64,000 bases of DNA from Pomphorhynchus laevis (Eukaryota; Acanthocephala; Palaeacanthocephala; Echinorhynchida; Pomphorhynchidae). Numbering within the stretch: position 1 is the first letter of the stretch; each line of letters starts with the position of its first letter. Below the pieces are notes generated by a model. The model worked only from the letters and a program-made list of their open reading frames with translations. It was not told the origin of the DNA and did no database searches. Location of the stretch: the NCBI GenBank assembly GCA_012934845.2, contig WNNJ02003741.1, positions 93,227-157,226 of the forward strand, in the 5' to 3' direction. Made by a program: the position numbers and the translations under genes. This document shows, in pieces, positions 24,310-34,397 of the stretch.

Positions 24310-24950
24310 TTGGGACAACAACTGTCGCAAACATCAACCATGATAAAGTACAACCAAAACGACTTCACCAATACTAAGGCGTCCTCTGTAGTACCGGAGG
24401 AATTTATCAAATGGGTGAAGATGATGTACAAAGAAACTACGAGCAGTGTGCTAACAGCAGCGGGAAAATCCAGAAAATTCCTAGTCTGTGTGCACCAAGG
24501 ATCTGCACTTTCCCTATTACTGTTCATCTTAGTTATGGACGTGATTACGAAAGACCTGCTAAGACAAGTACAATGGACCATCATGTATGCCGATGATGTT
24601 ATGCTGGTATCTAAGGACAAACATGACCTCGAGCAGCAAGTGCAGTAATGGCACGATCGCCTAGCACAGTTTAAGTTGAAACTAAACACAGCAAAAACGG
24701 AGTACATGATGACAAACCAGAACGAAGATGAAAGCATATCAGCCAATGGCGTGCCTCTGCCAAAGACAAATGTGTTCAAATATCTGGAATCAGTTATTTC
24801 CAGCACAAGAGGAGTGGCAAAAGACGTCACCACTCGCATCAAAGCTAGCTGGACCAAATGAAGAGCAGCCATTGGAGTCTTGTGCGACAAACGTATGTCA
24901 GAAAGACTCAAATCGAAGTTGTACAGAAGCGTGATACGGATTGTATTAAT
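24310..24950 (+). mobile_element. RTE LINE fragment (RT palm and thumb)
   Basis: Truncated at both ends. It encodes PEEFIKWVKMMYKETTSSV, VHQGSALSLLLFILVMDVI, MYADDVMLVS, KLNTAKTEYMMTNQNED and GVAKDVTTRIKASW, a classic RTE RT core. The frame has TAA after LEQQVQ (24646-24648) and TGA after ASWTK (24859-24861). It differs clearly from the RTE at 7098-10182, so at least two RTE lineages have been active here. Both ends fade into AT-rich spacer and no target duplication was found. Confidence 0.88.
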
Positions 24951-25794
24951 GTACTAAAGAGAAGAGTTACAATAATAACTAAATTATAAATAATACTAAA
25001 TAATTACAAATAATAAATTATTGTTATAATGGAATGACATTACATAAGGATATTTTGTATTTTTTATTTTGTATTTGAGTTATAATTTTGCAATGTGTTT
25101 GTGACTTTAGATTAAAAAGAGCATCAGTCCGAAATGTCAAAAAACGCTTCTTCTTTGATTAACTTATATTTTACAGTAATATATGGGCGAATTCCGTACC
25201 AGGTATCCCAGTGGATGGTCTATCAATGAATCTCAACTATCAAGTCGAATTCAGCAAATAATCTTACCTAAAAAGAAATCGAAGATACACACTTGCAATT
25301 TCTCAAGATATGTTCAGACACAAATATAATTACTAAATAACCACGAATCAAAAAGAAAATATCAGTTAGCCTATATTTGGTTGATCGCATGTACGCCTGT
25401 GAAATAAGGAATGCAATGGCTAAGGAATAATGCACGCCTGTGAAATAACGAAAAAATTTATAAGCCAGAGGCTTATAAATATACTATTGAGTTCTAATAG
25501 TCTGTGTTCAATTCACTCCACTGTCAAATTGATAAAGAGACGTACGATGGTATGGTTGCACTATGGAGAATAAACTTAATAGTCTACATATTCCATAATC
25601 TATCAGCCAGTTTAAGTCCACCCAATTCTAGCGGAATCGGAAAATTGTAAGAAGACAACTTTACAATCTTCCAAAATCACGTGAAAGGCGTCAAATCAAA
25701 ATTTACAATATAAATTTATCAACTATCCATTCAGGTCATATTAAACACTCAAGAGGCGTTTTAATAAAAGTATTTTTGTCTTGCAATTATTTGT

Positions 25795-26490
25795 ATATAA
25801 GATTACAACCTGCCAATTATCGTAATGTATTGTATTTATATTTTAGCTAAAATTTATTAAAATTTGAATACCGAAAACATCCCATCGATAAAATTTGTAT
25901 CATTGATGTTAATTTTATTTACGTCAATCTAGTCGATGAGATTAATGTCCTGGTGAAGACATTGCATTTCTCGAATAAGTTATAATAAATGTCTGCGTAA
26001 ATGAATCGGAACATCTTTTTCTTTGAACATCTTTGAAACATTTTTCCTTCTAATTTGAGGTCGCCTCAAATTCATCCTTACGTTGATTTTGCCCGACGTT
26101 TCACAGGCAAGACAACGTAATAGGTAGATTTCGTCTGTTGTCTTGCAGTTACAGGATGAAAGTATTAAATATGATAGGCTCCTGCGAGTTCTCGAAACAA
26201 TCGTGGTGCATAATAAATCCGAGCATGTTTTGCAGAGCTTGTCTTTACATGTATTATCTACTCCATCATTTTGTTTTGTAGTTTTGATAGGATTACAATA
26301 TATTTAATCTTTAATGACACTCATATTTAATAACTATTATCGCAATGTTTTGTATATTTTAGCTCAAATTAAAATTTGAACCATCGATAAATGATTCTAA
26401 TACGTCAATCTAGTCGATGATATTAATGTTCTGGGGAAGTCATTGAATTTCTCAAATAAGTTATAATAAATGTCTGCTATAATGAACAGG
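25795..26490. repeat. Diverged direct duplication, about 500 bp apart
   Basis: Segments near 25795-26005 and 26340-26490 share tacgtcaatctagtcgatga, ataagttataataaatgtct and the stretch around ttagctaaaatt/ttagctcaaatt, in the same order with many substitutions. This is an old local duplication or two copies of an unknown repeat. It is not coding in any frame I can recognise. Confidence 0.7.
26085..26160 (-). other. 10-bp-stem hairpin flanked by CCTG and GAAACGTC boxes
   Basis: On the minus strand, CCTGTAAC is followed within a few bases by the stem GCAAGACAAC/GTTGTCTTGC (plus-strand 26107-26116 with 26137-26146) and, after a short spacer, by GAAACGTCGGGC (up to about 26090). The order is that of a hammerhead-like core, but the first box is not a proper CUGANGA, so any ribozyme here is degenerate or absent. 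Confidence 0.4.
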
Positions 26491-27536
26491 AGAGTGCCTG
26501 CATTGACGTTCACATATCCATCAAAAATTATAATTATCGCCAATTTGATATTAGATTTAATTGAACTGTAATTACTGTAATTACTTTGAAGTACAGGGTT
26601 GACCAAACGACGCTTAAATTGGAATCTGATTAATCATATTTGTTTACATATTCGGTATAGTTATTGGTTCAAGTACTACCGTATGTCTGTACTCCTTAAA
26701 ATAATATATTGCAATCTAACTTTGTCAATAAGGCTCCTGTCCGCATCAATAGCAGCTACATCCATATGTGGAAATTAAATATGGCCTTCATATACATTTA
26801 TGGACTTGTTCTATCAGTTATAAGTAAAAAATGCAATCAGTATGTTCACTATTGATTACATGCTTAGTCACTCTGAGGTGTTGGGTTAGGGAACAGTTTC
26901 AAGCAGCTAAAAACAAAGATCTTCCTTCTGAAGACATTTTCAATTCATTCTAACCCTTGATATACTTCGTGATAGATTCAGATTATTATTGTAGATAAGT
27001 GTTTACGAGTCAATGTCCCAAGTGATCCCATCAAATAATAATTACATCTTTAAATCATATTAATCATCATACTTAAATTACATCTTAAACTCACTTAATT
27101 ACATATTTAACTATTTTATTAATTCATTCACCTTATCTCCATTCATTCTACTCTAAAATCATCACTTTCAAAAGCTTTCAAAGTAGTTCTTTCAAATTTA
27201 CTAGATTCATAAAAATAGGGCCATATGGGGTAGCGAGTAATATCGTGTTGATTCGTTGAAATTTAAATTTCATTTTAATTGGTAGGAAAAATAGTTTTTT
27301 CCTAAAATTGTGCGCATTAACTTTTCTTGTTACGACTGCACTTTCTTGCAATCGTAACAAGAAAACTAAAAATCGCAAAAAAAAGTAGGCTCAACGTCTT
27401 AAACAACATTTACATTTCGTTCGTCATTGCGTCCTAAGTTGAATACTTCGAAATAATTGATAAACTGTGATTTTGATCATTTTTAATGCATTTATTAGTT
27501 TTGCACTTAATAATAATTTCATTCTTTAAATTTTAA

Positions 27537-27741
27537 CAACTTGCAGGATCTGACGGCAAAAACGACGAAGTTCTAAGACAATTGAATTTATTTGATTTAA
27601 GGAATATGCAACATCAAATATTGCGCTTAACTTTAAATACTAAATTTGCCAGGATATTATTTAAGTGCTTACTAGTTGATCATGAACAATGTGTGCCCAT
27701 AAAACGGTTTTCACATCCATCTAAACCGTCGGTATGAAAGT
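27537..27741 (+). other. Possible unidentified exon
   Basis: A run of sense codons follows a ttgcag acceptor-like site and reads GSDGKNDEVLRQLNLFDLRN and on to HPSKPSV before a stop. There is no Met start and no family match that I recognise. It could be a 3' terminal exon of an unseen gene or a chance open frame. Confidence 0.2.
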
Positions 27742-28500
27742 CTATCTCGTTATAAGTCTAAAACTTATCACGAGTCTATCAGGTCAAGGACTTATCACAC
27801 AAGTCCTTGACTTCCCCTGTTCAGACATAATTCTGGATGTTGCGAACTTGGTCCGATACTTTTGGTGATATGCCTACAATAAACTCTATCATCCCACTCA
27901 GAGATTATAATCATCTTTCATGTATTGGAATTGAACATGATCATTGTGAAATAGTCATATTCTGACATATTTGAACAATAAAATTTACAATCCATATTAT
28001 TTGATGTTGTCTTAGAGATATCAATTGTGATTATTTACTCTCTGCTGCAAATTCCCTTTTTAAAATGCTTTTTAAAAGCATTTTAATATTGTAATAGACA
28101 TTGTTAAAGTGTTAGTCATGAAATTCAACTACACGATATTTGCTCTATACAATCAATGGTGTTAATATTAGAATATCGTGTTCTTTGTATTCCTCTTCAT
28201 TAAGAATATCATCAAAGTATGAATGGTACTGCGCGTTGCAACTCCTACATAGAGGATATTATAAGGGGATAGAAGATATCCTGTATGGACGACTCCTACA
28301 TAAAAGATTACAACTCCTACATATTTATAAGGGAATATTTATAATGGGATTGGGTATAGTCCCTTTAGCATTTATTAATTTTTATTTTATGATTGGAATA
28401 TTAAAAACCATTTAATAGAATAATCAAAAAGCATTTCAATTGAAAACATTAATATTACAATAAATCTTGTTTTTGTAAATCATCAAATCCAACGACATGG

Positions 28501-29280
28501 TCAGTCAGCTTCATCAATTTTTGGAGCCAAAAAGTATCTTACGTATCCGATATCCGCTATTTTGTATTCTATAACTAATGGTGTGTCAGAAGACATAGAT
28601 AGAGAAACCACAGGAGATAACGGCCCAGCCTTAGTGCAATGGTTAATGTGCTGTAACGAGAAGACAAGTGAAACGGGTTCACGCATGTCGATTATAATAT
28701 TATCGTCTTCTTTATCGATCTGAGCACTTTGCATAAGAGTTACGTTACCCAAAGTAAGATCACCTTTACAATTAAAGCGTATGGATTCTTTCTGGCATTG
28801 AATTGACATCGATTCACCAACTGTTTTCAAATCTCTGCAAATTCTCGTGAACTCAGAGCTGGGCATCTTTACATGGCATTGGTACTTTGTATCAGGGATA
28901 CCTAGGTGTTCGCCAACTAAATCCATGAGCTTAAGCTCGTATTCGCAAACTCGTTCTTCATTTGGAGATTCAAACACAAATATAACACAATCTGAATCAT
29001 CCTCAGCTTTCAGTGTTATGCTATCATCATTACTTGCACATTTTAGTATTTTAGCCATGCTGCTAAGGTTAACACTTAAGCTTAAATTCCGGTCGCATCT
29101 GTAATTTTCAAATCCGTCACTTTTGAGCATAAGAGAAACTAGTGTCGTGTGAAAACTGTCCATTGCTTGTAAATGTATTCCGCTGGGTGTGCAGTCCCAT
29201 GTCGCCTCATTAATAGGGGGATGGATAGCGTCCAATATTTTTTTCAATACAGAACCTTGAACAAGTTTAGCTTCTAGCAT
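28501..29280 (-). CDS. PCNA: Proliferating cell nuclear antigen (PCNA)
   Basis: An intact, single-exon 259-residue PCNA, the usual length. The start is ATG at 29280 (MLEAKLVQGSVLKKILDAI); the three codons upstream begin with TTG and are not needed. Family landmarks are LSVNLSSMAKILKCA (around residues 70-85), the interdomain connector LMDLVGEHLGIPD (about 120-133), MPSSEFTRICRDL, and the C-terminal PLVIEYKIADIGYVRYFLAP KIDE segment. PCNA is the trimeric sliding clamp that tethers replicative polymerases and PIP-box proteins in the nucleus. The Glu/Asp-rich surface and basic inner helices appear preserved. It stands alone, with no intron and no frame damage, so it is very probably a functional host gene; an intact retrocopy cannot be excluded. 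Confidence 0.96.
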   Translation of the reverse strand: MLEAKLVQGSVLKKILDAIHPPINEATWDCTPSGIHLQAMDSFHTTLVSLMLKSDGFENYRCDRNLSLSVNLSSMAKILKCASNDDSITLKAEDDSDCVIFVFESPNEERVCEYELKLMDLVGEHLGIPDTKYQCHVKMPSSEFTRICRDLKTVGESMSIQCQKESIRFNCKGDLTLGNVTLMQSAQIDKEDDNIIIDMREPVSLVFSLQHINHCTKAGPLSPVVSLSMSSDTPLVIEYKIADIGYVRYFLAPKIDEAD

Positions 29281-29409
29281 TATATCCAAATATTATCTGA
29301 AATCGAAGAATATTTTTTGACAGATGCAAATATACTTGTTTGTTTCTAAAATGTTATTTCGATAAAATGAGTAATGCAACAATAATTACATTTAAAGCAA
29401 TACAATCTT

Positions 29410-29575
29410 TATGTTGTACCGGTCTGTTGATTGCTTGACAATCAGCAGACCGGTAGGCAGCTTTTGGTAGGTAGCCAGTAGAAAATATGTGGAGAATTGA
29501 AATCACATTCGGATCAATACAAATACAAGACGACGATTATGTTGTACCGGTCGACTGATTGCTTGACACTCAGAA
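29410..29575. repeat. Hairpin and its partial direct repeat upstream of PCNA
   Basis: accggtctgttgattg and caatcagcagaccggt pair around cttga (29418-29455), with one base bulged or mismatched. The phrase gttgtaccggtc...tgattgcttgaca recurs at about 29541-29573. It lies 140-300 bp upstream of the PCNA start on the minus strand, between that gene and an L2 copy. It could be regulatory or a small repeat; the sequence alone does not decide. Confidence 0.6.
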
Positions 29576-29618
29576 ATCAATTTTAAACATTAAAATTGTA
29601 TTGATGTTGTATGCTTAA

Positions 29619-30259
29619 AAAAAGGATTTATTTTAACGTGGCAAATGCGTGACAGCGCACGCTTACATGACCACAACAAAACAAGACTGTGAATCAGGTG
29701 TCGAGAAGGTGTGAACGGAGGAGGTGTTTGAATGTGATAAAGGAGGGAGCGCGGCGGACGTCGAGAGGGAGTTGATTCCAGGCGAGTGAGGCGGCGACGA
29801 GGAAGGATCGGAGACCGTAGTTGTTGGAGTAATTAGGAACGTGGAGTAAGAGGGTATGACAGGAACGAAGCGATAGCGAGGTGGGGCGAGTATCGTCTAA
29901 GAAAGGAAGGTTGATGAACGATGGGGAGCCGACAGCGATGAGACGAAAGGTAACGAGAAGGCGGAGTTTGATGCGGATGTGGATGGTGGGCCAGGAGAGT
30001 TGGGCAAAATATGTGGATGTGTGGTCGAAGCGACGGAGACGAAAGAGCACTCGAACGGCGGTGTTGATTATTCGTTGTAGGGGTAGGATGATGGATTTTG
30101 GAGAATTGGCGAAAAGGCTAAGGCAGTAATCGATTTTAGGGAAAAGAAGCGATGAAAGAAGAGACATACAAGAACGGAAGTCGATAAGGGGGCGGATACG
30201 ACGGATGTCACGGAGAATTAAGTTAGATGAGCGGACCTTGTCACGGACGAAGCAAAGGA
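29619..30259 (-). mobile_element. 5'-truncated L2-like LINE copy, 9-bp TSD
   Basis: Encodes the last ~185 residues of the L2-like ORF2 without a break (VRSSNLILRDIRRIRPLIDF, NLPFLDDTRPTSLSLRS, FLVAASLAWNQLPLDVRR), followed by the family 3' tail (tttattttaacgtggcaaatgcg on the plus strand). It is flanked by tatgcttaa at 29610-29618 and 30260-30268. The unbroken frame suggests a young insertion. The closely similar element at 42046-46476 is a likely relative of its source. Confidence 0.9.
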
Positions 30260-30268
30260 TATGCTTAA

Positions 30269-30687
30269 GCAAAGGATATCCTTGTGTTTGATCCTACATT
30301 TAAGATACGGATCTTAATCGGCCTATAAGTTTCTTTTAAATTTAGATGATTCATTTGCACCGATGAAAACAAAATTATATTTAGTTTTTATCAAAGATAT
30401 ATTTGAAGTACTTTAACTACTTGAGACTTTTATGCATACTTTTAATGATTCCAATTTTCATACTCTTCAAACTAAAAATATCAGACAAATTATAGAAACA
30501 TTAGATTATATCACGTTTCACAATCCGATTCCATACTAGCATCTTTATATTGAAAAATATCCTTATTTCAAACGTAATAATTAAAATAATTTTAAGAAAC
30601 AGTATTATTAATAATTTAAACGATTCAACGTTGAGGGTTCCTTTTGCTCGCTAAAAGAACAATGATCAAGTGTTCACAAAAATGAAA
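30269..30687. other. AT-rich spacer
   Basis: Nothing recognised. Confidence 0.4.
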
Positions 30688-30975
30688 TTAAAATTTTAAC
30701 AGGGTTGAACAGATTAGATCTAGGTGCCAAAGACAAGCAAATCCTGATAACATAATTGAAAAACTCAGCCAACGCTTTATAAAGTCAAGTTTGTCTGCAT
30801 ACTTGTGTGGATGCGATGCCGTTTTCTTGCTTGAGATTGGGCCTAATAGCTGTGGGAAAAATTTAAATGATTGAAACACAGCAATCAAATGTCGTAATTT
30901 TTCCAATCTATCTAGCATACATATATAATTCGTAAGTGTGTTCAAACCACGGTATAAGGTCTCTTGCGGACTCAT
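30688..30975 (-). CDS. Hypothetical 95-residue protein or first exon
   Basis: ATG at 30975 in a good animal start context (aacaATGa) opens MSPQETLYRGLNTLTNYICM, rich in Leu, Lys and aromatic residues, with a hydrophobic C-terminal stretch (SFSIMLSGFACLWHLDLIC, about residues 71-89) that could span a membrane. The composition is more protein-like than the surrounding AT-rich DNA, but I do not recognise a family. A MITE begins 23 bp upstream of the start codon. It may be a real small gene, one exon of a larger gene, or chance. Confidence 0.35.
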   Translation of the reverse strand: MSPQETLYRGLNTLTNYICMLDRLEKLRHLIAVFQSFKFFPQLLGPISSKKTASHPHKYADKLDFIKRWLSFSIMLSGFACLWHLDLICSTLLKF

Positions 30976-30998
30976 TGTTATCTAATTAGGATAATATA

Positions 30999-31352
30999 GA
31001 ATAGACCAACGAGTACGTCTATTTAATTAAATCGACAGATTTGATAACCAAAAATAGAGGCTACAAATGGTTACGGCCAAAAATTATTTTTTATTTGAAC
31101 TTATAATTTATTGCAGTAATGCATTTAAAGGGCTGTGAGCGCGGAGTGATTTTCAAGTGTGATTTGAAAAGTATTACCTTCTGATTCTTTAGAACTATAG
31201 TTTGTTTGCCATTAAGTTACAGTATTTCGTTGTGAAACTAGATTTTCTCGCATGGTGTAGCCTCCATTTTTTGGCGGTAACTATTAGTAGCCTCTATTTT
31301 TGTCGGACAAATCTGTCGATATAATAAAAAAGCGTACTTGTTGGTCTGGTTC
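30999..31352. mobile_element. MITE with ~80-bp terminal inverted repeats and TA flanks
   Basis: The ends GAATAGACCAACGAGTACG (left) and the complement of CGTACTTGTTGGTCTGGTTC (right) continue as about 80-bp arms (30999-31083 and 31268-31352). The arms share CGACAGATTTG and AAAATAGAGGCTAC. Both outer ends abut TA (30997-30998 and 31353-31354), matching the Tc1/mariner target. The ~180-bp interior has no ORF. It must have been mobilised by a transposase encoded elsewhere; none is in this window. Confidence 0.85.
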
Positions 31353-31914
31353 TATAAAAATATAAATTTCCTCTGATGATTCAGATTAAGGATAGTTCTG
31401 TTTTTCGAGCTTTAAACACTGTTCAAGCGTGTGTTAAGGTGCCTATGGATGATTATTGAAGTCACAGGTACTGATGAGCTCCGTAAGAGCGAAACGCGTC
31501 TACCGTTGTGGAAGTTTGTCGTCACACATAAAATGACTGGGTATACGTAGCGACTTTGAATATTGCGAGAATAATTCGGTTCTATTTTTTGATCTGATGA
31601 AGTTATATAGAATGCTGTCTCGTGTTTATGCCTCCTCATGAGGAAACCATAGTGATTTATTTACGAGTACACTATTAGGTGTTCTAGGGCAGGTATAACA
31701 ACGAATTATATATATACATATATATAACAGTAGTGCACGGATGTGCTGAGTAAACAACGGTCCAGGATTTCTTATGAAATACGGCATTTATACTAAATGG
31801 TGTTACTTGTTAGACTGATCTTCGATTCACGATTTTCAGTCACCACGTCACTTTTAGACGACCAATGAGTAACCGGCAACACTCATCAGTAGAATGAAGT
31901 ACTCATTCTACTAT
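31353..31914. other. AT-rich spacer
   Basis: No gene. A short hairpin just to the right (31930-31960: ggtaagactaatt around ggtct) marks the edge of the rearranged LINE fragment. Confidence 0.4.
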
Positions 31915-32940
31915 ATATAAAATAACACTGGTAAGACTAATTGGTCTAATTAGTCTTACCTAATTACTAATTGGTGTGTGGAACTCTGTCAAAGAGAAAT
32001 CAATAAATATTATATTAACCGTAAAGCCCGAACTAAGAGCAGCAACCCAATGTTCGCGAGCATTCAACAGATTAGTTAGGCCCTAGCAACCAGGTTAGAA
32101 ACCGGATTGAGAATCATCAAGAATTTAATATAATTTTAGATGGTCACATATTAAAATGTGACCATGAATTTGTGAGGGTGAAGATACTACAAAACTGCTA
32201 GCAAGAGCTTCCACAATAGCATTCATGTCAACTACATCACCGGATTCAAAACGAACACAATTAATCGTGGAAGGTATGGTACGCCTCGTTTTATGTTGTT
32301 GCCCATATTTTGACATCGTCAGCAAATGCCATGTGAGGACACGTTAACCTTAGGGGTAGGTTATTCAAAAAGATGATAAAGAGAAGTAGACCTAGGGTCG
32401 TGCCCTGAGGAAGACCCGAATGAGCACGTCGAGCTGTTGACAAAATTTCATCTAATCGCACAACGAAGGATCGGTCCTCAAGAAATGTCTTAATCCATTC
32501 GCAAATTGCAGTAGGAACATCGTAATGGCGTAATAATGAATCTAAACGAGTGTGTGGAACTCTGTCAAATACCTTAGAGAAATCAATAAATATTATATTA
32601 ACCGTAAAGCCCGAACTAAGAGCAGCAACCCAATGTTCGCGAGCATTCAACAGATTAGTTAGGCCCTAGCAACCAGGTTAGAAACCGGATTGAGAATCAT
32701 CAAGAATTTAATATAATTTCAGATGGTCATGTATTCTCTTCGCAATGAGCCTCTCCATAATTCTATAAATAACACTAGTAAGACTAATTGATCTAAAATC
32801 TGAACAAGTTAGTTCCGACTGCTTCTTTGGAATAACCACGACAATTGCACTATTCCAATCATCAAAAATCCGAGAATTCTGTAAACTTAAATGAAATAGG
32901 CCATGTATATAAGCAGGAAATTTGAATAGTAGTTACAGCT
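31915..32940 (-). mobile_element. CR1-like LINE RT fragment with internal duplications
   Basis: Read on the minus strand: DDWNSAIVVVIPKKQ and ISLTSVIYRIMERLIAKRI (32880-32740), FIDFSKVFDRVPHTRLDSLL, SGLPQGTTLGLLLFIIFLNNLP and AFADDVKIWATT (32640-32290). It then continues into a second copy of an earlier segment. The block 32575-32730 (agagaaatcaataaatatta and on) recurs almost exactly at 31985-32140. A third short piece (taacactrgtaagactaatt) occurs near both 31921 and 32765. The fragment is truncated at both ends and decayed. Confidence 0.82.
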
Positions 32941-33109
32941 TGATACAATTTAACGGTTTACTATTTTTGTTACCAAAATGAACAAACAGTAGATATGATA
33001 AAGGTAAACTCCTAATACAATTAGTTTGTAAAACACATTTGATGAGCAAGTGATAAGGTTGTTAAAAGGTTATTCACGAATTCATCGTTGCATTCATAAC
33101 TTAGGTTTG

Positions 33110-33124
33110 TGATTTTGGCACGAA
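33110..33124. repeat. Jockey-like TSD, left copy
   Basis: tgattttggcacgaa, identical to 36984-36998. Confidence 0.9.
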
Positions 33125-33135
33125 TACAAAAACGC

Positions 33136-34241
33136 ATGAGTACTGATAACGTGTCGGAGCTTTCAAACAATTCCACTAAAACGATGCAAAATTCCTCCAA
33201 TTTCGAAGGGAATTCAACATTTTCAGGTACAGTTTCATCTTTTAACAAGCAAAACAAAGTAAGTAACGTTTGTGATTCTCAAAATGAAGAGGGGTTACTC
33301 CCTCCAGTACCTAAATTAGTAAATCTCGCGATAATCACGGCAATCAAACCGATAGAAAAGCATTGCCTTTTCAAGACATTTCTTCGGGAATTTGCAATGA
33401 AACGTAACAATCGCATTATATTTAACTCGGTTAAAGTACTTGATAACTCTCTAAGAGTATCTTTCACGAGCCACGACATTTTAAAAGAATTTAACGAGTA
33501 CTTTGGGGCTCATATGAAGGATATTGGGACAATTACTTTGAAGCCAATCTTGGCAACTATTAAAATTTCTAACTTCCCTCCTCAGATGGAGGAGGAAGAT
33601 CTTAACTTGATTCAGGAAAGATATGATTTAACGAATTTAAGACAACTAAAGGGAAGGGATGGTGCGGACCTTCCTATCGCTTTCTGCTCCGCTGAATTGA
33701 ACAAAGCACAGTTTCTGGCAAATAGTAGAAGTAACCCGTTCCTAGGGTACAACCTTTCCTTCCAGCTGGTTGAACAGGACAACCTCACTTACCCTCATTG
33801 CGGGGGTTGTCACAAGTGGGGCCACTGGAAATCTACCTGTTCTGCCACACCTCACTGTGGGGTTTGTGGTAATGAGTCCTGTCATCATTTGCTATTGGGG
33901 GAAAATGTGCTGCTCCCCCAGTCTGCTCGAATTGCAAGGGAGCACACCCCGCCTGGTCAAGAAGGTGCCAGGTGTTTAAAGATTACAAAAAGAGTTTTGT
34001 CACTCCCTATCAACCGAAATCCTCCTTCGTGGATGCAGCAAAAGGTCCTGTCATCGTGGATGGTAGAATGTCTGATGCTGATCTGATGAGGATTATAAAC
34101 AAGAATAAAACCGAAACTATTGCCTCCATGGAGCTTATGATCAGACAGTTAGTTTCATCTCTCATGGGTGCGGCCCCAGAACCGGTGGCCTCAGTATTGC
34201 AGTCCAGCAAAAAACGCGGCGTCCGAAAGTCCCACCACTGA
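33136..34241 (+). pseudogene. ORF1 gag-like RNA-binding protein of the Jockey-like LINE
   Basis: ATG at 33136 (MSTDNVSELSNN) is the first in-frame Met inside the element. The protein has a Ser/Thr-rich start, an RRM-like central part (IIFNSVKVLDNSLRVSF, ILATIKISNFPPQ) and three zinc knuckles: CGGCHKWGHWKSTC, CGVCGNESCHH and CSNCKGAHPAWSRRC. The first two knuckles are in the starting frame. The third and the C-terminal tail (to KSHH, stop 34239-34241) are in another frame, the register changing around the G-run at 33897-33901. This is a one-base frameshift or, less likely, a slippage site. Such proteins coat the element RNA. Confidence 0.8.
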
Positions 34242-34397
34242 AGGTCGGGCGACTGCTGAAGGAAAAGAATACAACGAGGGGAAATGAAGATATTGCCCAG
34301 GGGGCTCCGGCCTCGGATGGGGCTAGTGGCAAGGGGGTGACCCTCTTGCACCTAGTTCTGTCTAGGTTGGCTGCTCCCGTCCAACTGATCTGCCACA

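Larger units (their letters stand above)
24951..28500. other. Long AT-rich spacer with a diverged duplication and one hairpin module
   Basis: No confirmed gene. It holds a diverged direct duplication (25795-26005 and 26340-26490), a long-stem hairpin next to a GAAACGTC box (26085-26160, minus strand), a 7-bp hairpin (26053-26069), and a possible exon at 27537-27741. It also has a small direct repeat of gcctgtgaaataa at about 25393 and 25438. Confidence 0.5.
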
